Source of the DNA: an uncultured Collinsella sp.
Lineage (GTDB): Bacteria > Actinomycetota > Coriobacteriia > Coriobacteriales > Coriobacteriaceae
DNA: 6,800 bases
Direction: 5' to 3'
Assembly: GCA_900554905.1 (NCBI GenBank)
Contig: USJB01000069.1
Span: 1 to 6,800, forward strand
The notes beneath the pieces were generated by a model. It did not search any database and was not told the DNA's origin. It saw nothing but the letters and a program-made list of their open reading frames with translations. Shown piece after piece: positions 6,283 to 6,800 of this stretch (the stretch's first letter is position 1; the number at the start of each line of letters is the position of its first letter). The translations under genes were made by a program, and so were the position numbers.

Positions 6283-6620
6283 CGTGCTTCCTCCTGCTTT
6301 TTGATCTGTGCTTCCATGCGCTCGAGCTTGCCGGTCATGGTGTCGGTAAATCCGGGCCGGATATCGGCTTTGAGCACGACTTCGGTGCGGATGCCCTTGC
6401 TCGCCAACACAAAGGTTGCGTCGCGCACGACCTGCATGACCTCGTCCCAGTCGCCCTCGATCTCGGTGAACATCGAGGTGGTGCGGTTGGGAAGGCCGCT
6501 CTCGCGTATGACGCGCACGACCTCGGCGACCTCGGCGGAGAGCTCATCGCCGGTGCCGCACGGGGCGATGGCCACGGCGACGAGCGTGTTCATGCCGGTA
6601 TTGGTTGTGGGCTCGGACAT
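6279..6620 (-). CDS. MTH1187/DUF77-family thiamin-binding protein
   Basis: This 113-aa protein matches the small ferredoxin-fold family known as MTH1187, DUF77, UPF0045 or Thiamine_BP (about 100 residues, YqgV-like). Supporting segments are LVAVAIAPCGTGDELSAEV (13-31, first strand and turn), IRESGLPNRTTSMFTEIEG (38-56, matching the family's SGLxxxxxxMxTxIEG pattern), WDEVMQVV (58-65) and VVLKADIRPG (81-90). Members bind thiamin or related pyrimidines and usually sit in thiamin gene clusters; whether they sense, carry or deliver the ligand is unsettled. Here it lies 3 bp after thiM and overlaps thiE by 4 bp, so a thiamin-linked role is well supported by context. The start at 6620 is preferred over Met10 (6593) because AGGAGG lies 8 nt upstream. 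No signal peptide or membrane segment is present. Confidence 0.9.
   Translation of the reverse strand: MSEPTTNTGMNTLVAVAIAPCGTGDELSAEVAEVVRVIRESGLPNRTTSMFTEIEGDWDEVMQVVRDATFVLASKGIRTEVVLKADIRPGFTDTMTGKLERMEAQIKKQEEAR
6290..6295 (-). promoter_or_regulatory. Shine-Dalgarno site of thiE
   Basis: Plus-strand CCTCCT reads AGGAGG on the minus strand, 7 nt before the thiE ATG at 6282 and inside the 3' end of the DUF77 gene. It supports the overlapping ATGA start. Confidence 0.85.
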
Positions 6621-6623
6621 GGC

Positions 6624-6800
6624 CTATGCCTCCTCGAGCTCGAGTCGGTTATCGGCGATGTCTTGGGCGGTCGCGCGGTAGAGCTCATCGATAAAGGCAA
6701 CCTTAAAGCTTGCCGGGGCATCGGCGACAGCGGCGGCACGCGTGCCAGCGACGTTGTAGACGGCGGTACCGCAGACGGCTGCCGTAAACGGATCGGCGGC
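6624..6800 (-). CDS. thiM: Hydroxyethylthiazole kinase, C-terminal part only (5' end beyond window)
   Basis: An open minus-strand frame enters from the right edge and ends at a TAG at 6624-6626, giving the last 58 residues. The sequence has the ThiM tail: VYNVAGTRAAAVADAPASF (14-32 of the visible part) followed by KVAFIDELYRATAQDI (33-48), which corresponds to the family's YNxAGExA, GPGSF, and FLDALxxLTxxD pattern. The GPG before SF is here APA. ThiM phosphorylates the thiazole alcohol with ATP, supplying the second substrate of ThiE. The gene lies 3 bp upstream of the DUF77 gene on the same strand. The catalytic part is outside the window, so the identification rests on the tail plus the operon context. 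Confidence 0.87.
   Translation of the reverse strand, partial: AADPFTAAVCGTAVYNVAGTRAAAVADAPASFKVAFIDELYRATAQDIADNRLELEEA
6629..6634 (-). promoter_or_regulatory. Shine-Dalgarno site of the DUF77 gene
   Basis: Plus-strand CCTCCT reads AGGAGG on the minus strand, 8 nt before the ATG at 6620 and within the last codons of thiM. It fixes the longer DUF77 start and suggests coupled translation with thiM. Confidence 0.8.

Noticed and set aside
5755..6681. 308-aa plus-strand reading frame opposite thiE and the DUF77 gene
   Set aside because: It crosses two well-identified minus-strand genes, shows no family motif, and its composition is that of a complementary-frame shadow.
1..6800. CRISPR arrays, tRNA or rRNA genes, insertion sequences, phage genes
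   Set aside because: No regularly spaced repeats, RNA-gene signatures, transposase or phage motifs were seen on reading both strands.

Overview
The window is GC-rich, densely coded bacterial DNA. Gene content and protein style suggest an actinobacterial gut commensal of the Coriobacteriia, with Collinsella the best guess. That is inference from codon and GC style, the multi-GGDEF proteins and the thiM/DUF77/thiE cluster; no taxonomic marker gene is present.

Region 1 (1-4292, minus strand) holds two tandem paralogues of a large cytoplasmic cyclic-dinucleotide signalling protein. The downstream copy (1-1447) runs off the left edge; 482 residues are visible: N-terminal helix, intact GGDEF domain, PAS-like domain, then a degenerate GGDEF domain. 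The upstream copy (1575-4292, 905 aa) is complete: intact GGDEF, PAS-like, degenerate GGDEF, second degenerate GGDEF (GQDDF), then an EAL domain with all catalytic residues. In both intact GGDEF domains the Asp that normally contacts the guanine base is Asn. The 127-bp gap between the genes carries an imperfect inverted repeat, so the downstream gene may have its own control.

Region 2 (4293-5485): a 323-bp divergent intergenic region leads into a plus-strand patatin-family lipid acyl hydrolase (4616-5485) with oxyanion, GxSxG and DGG motifs. It is followed by a perfect 15-bp inverted repeat lying between two convergent genes.

Region 3 (5587-6800, minus strand) is a tight thiamin operon: the 3' end of thiM (hydroxyethylthiazole kinase), a small MTH1187/DUF77 thiamin-binding protein, and thiE (thiamin-phosphate synthase). 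The thiM-DUF77 gap is 3 bp, and DUF77 and thiE share an ATGA overlap. Together ThiM phosphorylates the thiazole alcohol and ThiE joins it to the pyrimidine pyrophosphate, giving thiamin phosphate. Any promoter or TPP riboswitch would lie beyond the right edge.

I found no tRNA, rRNA, CRISPR array, insertion sequence or phage gene. The best candidate for something new is the pair of multidomain cyclase/phosphodiesterase paralogues with an altered base-recognition residue.
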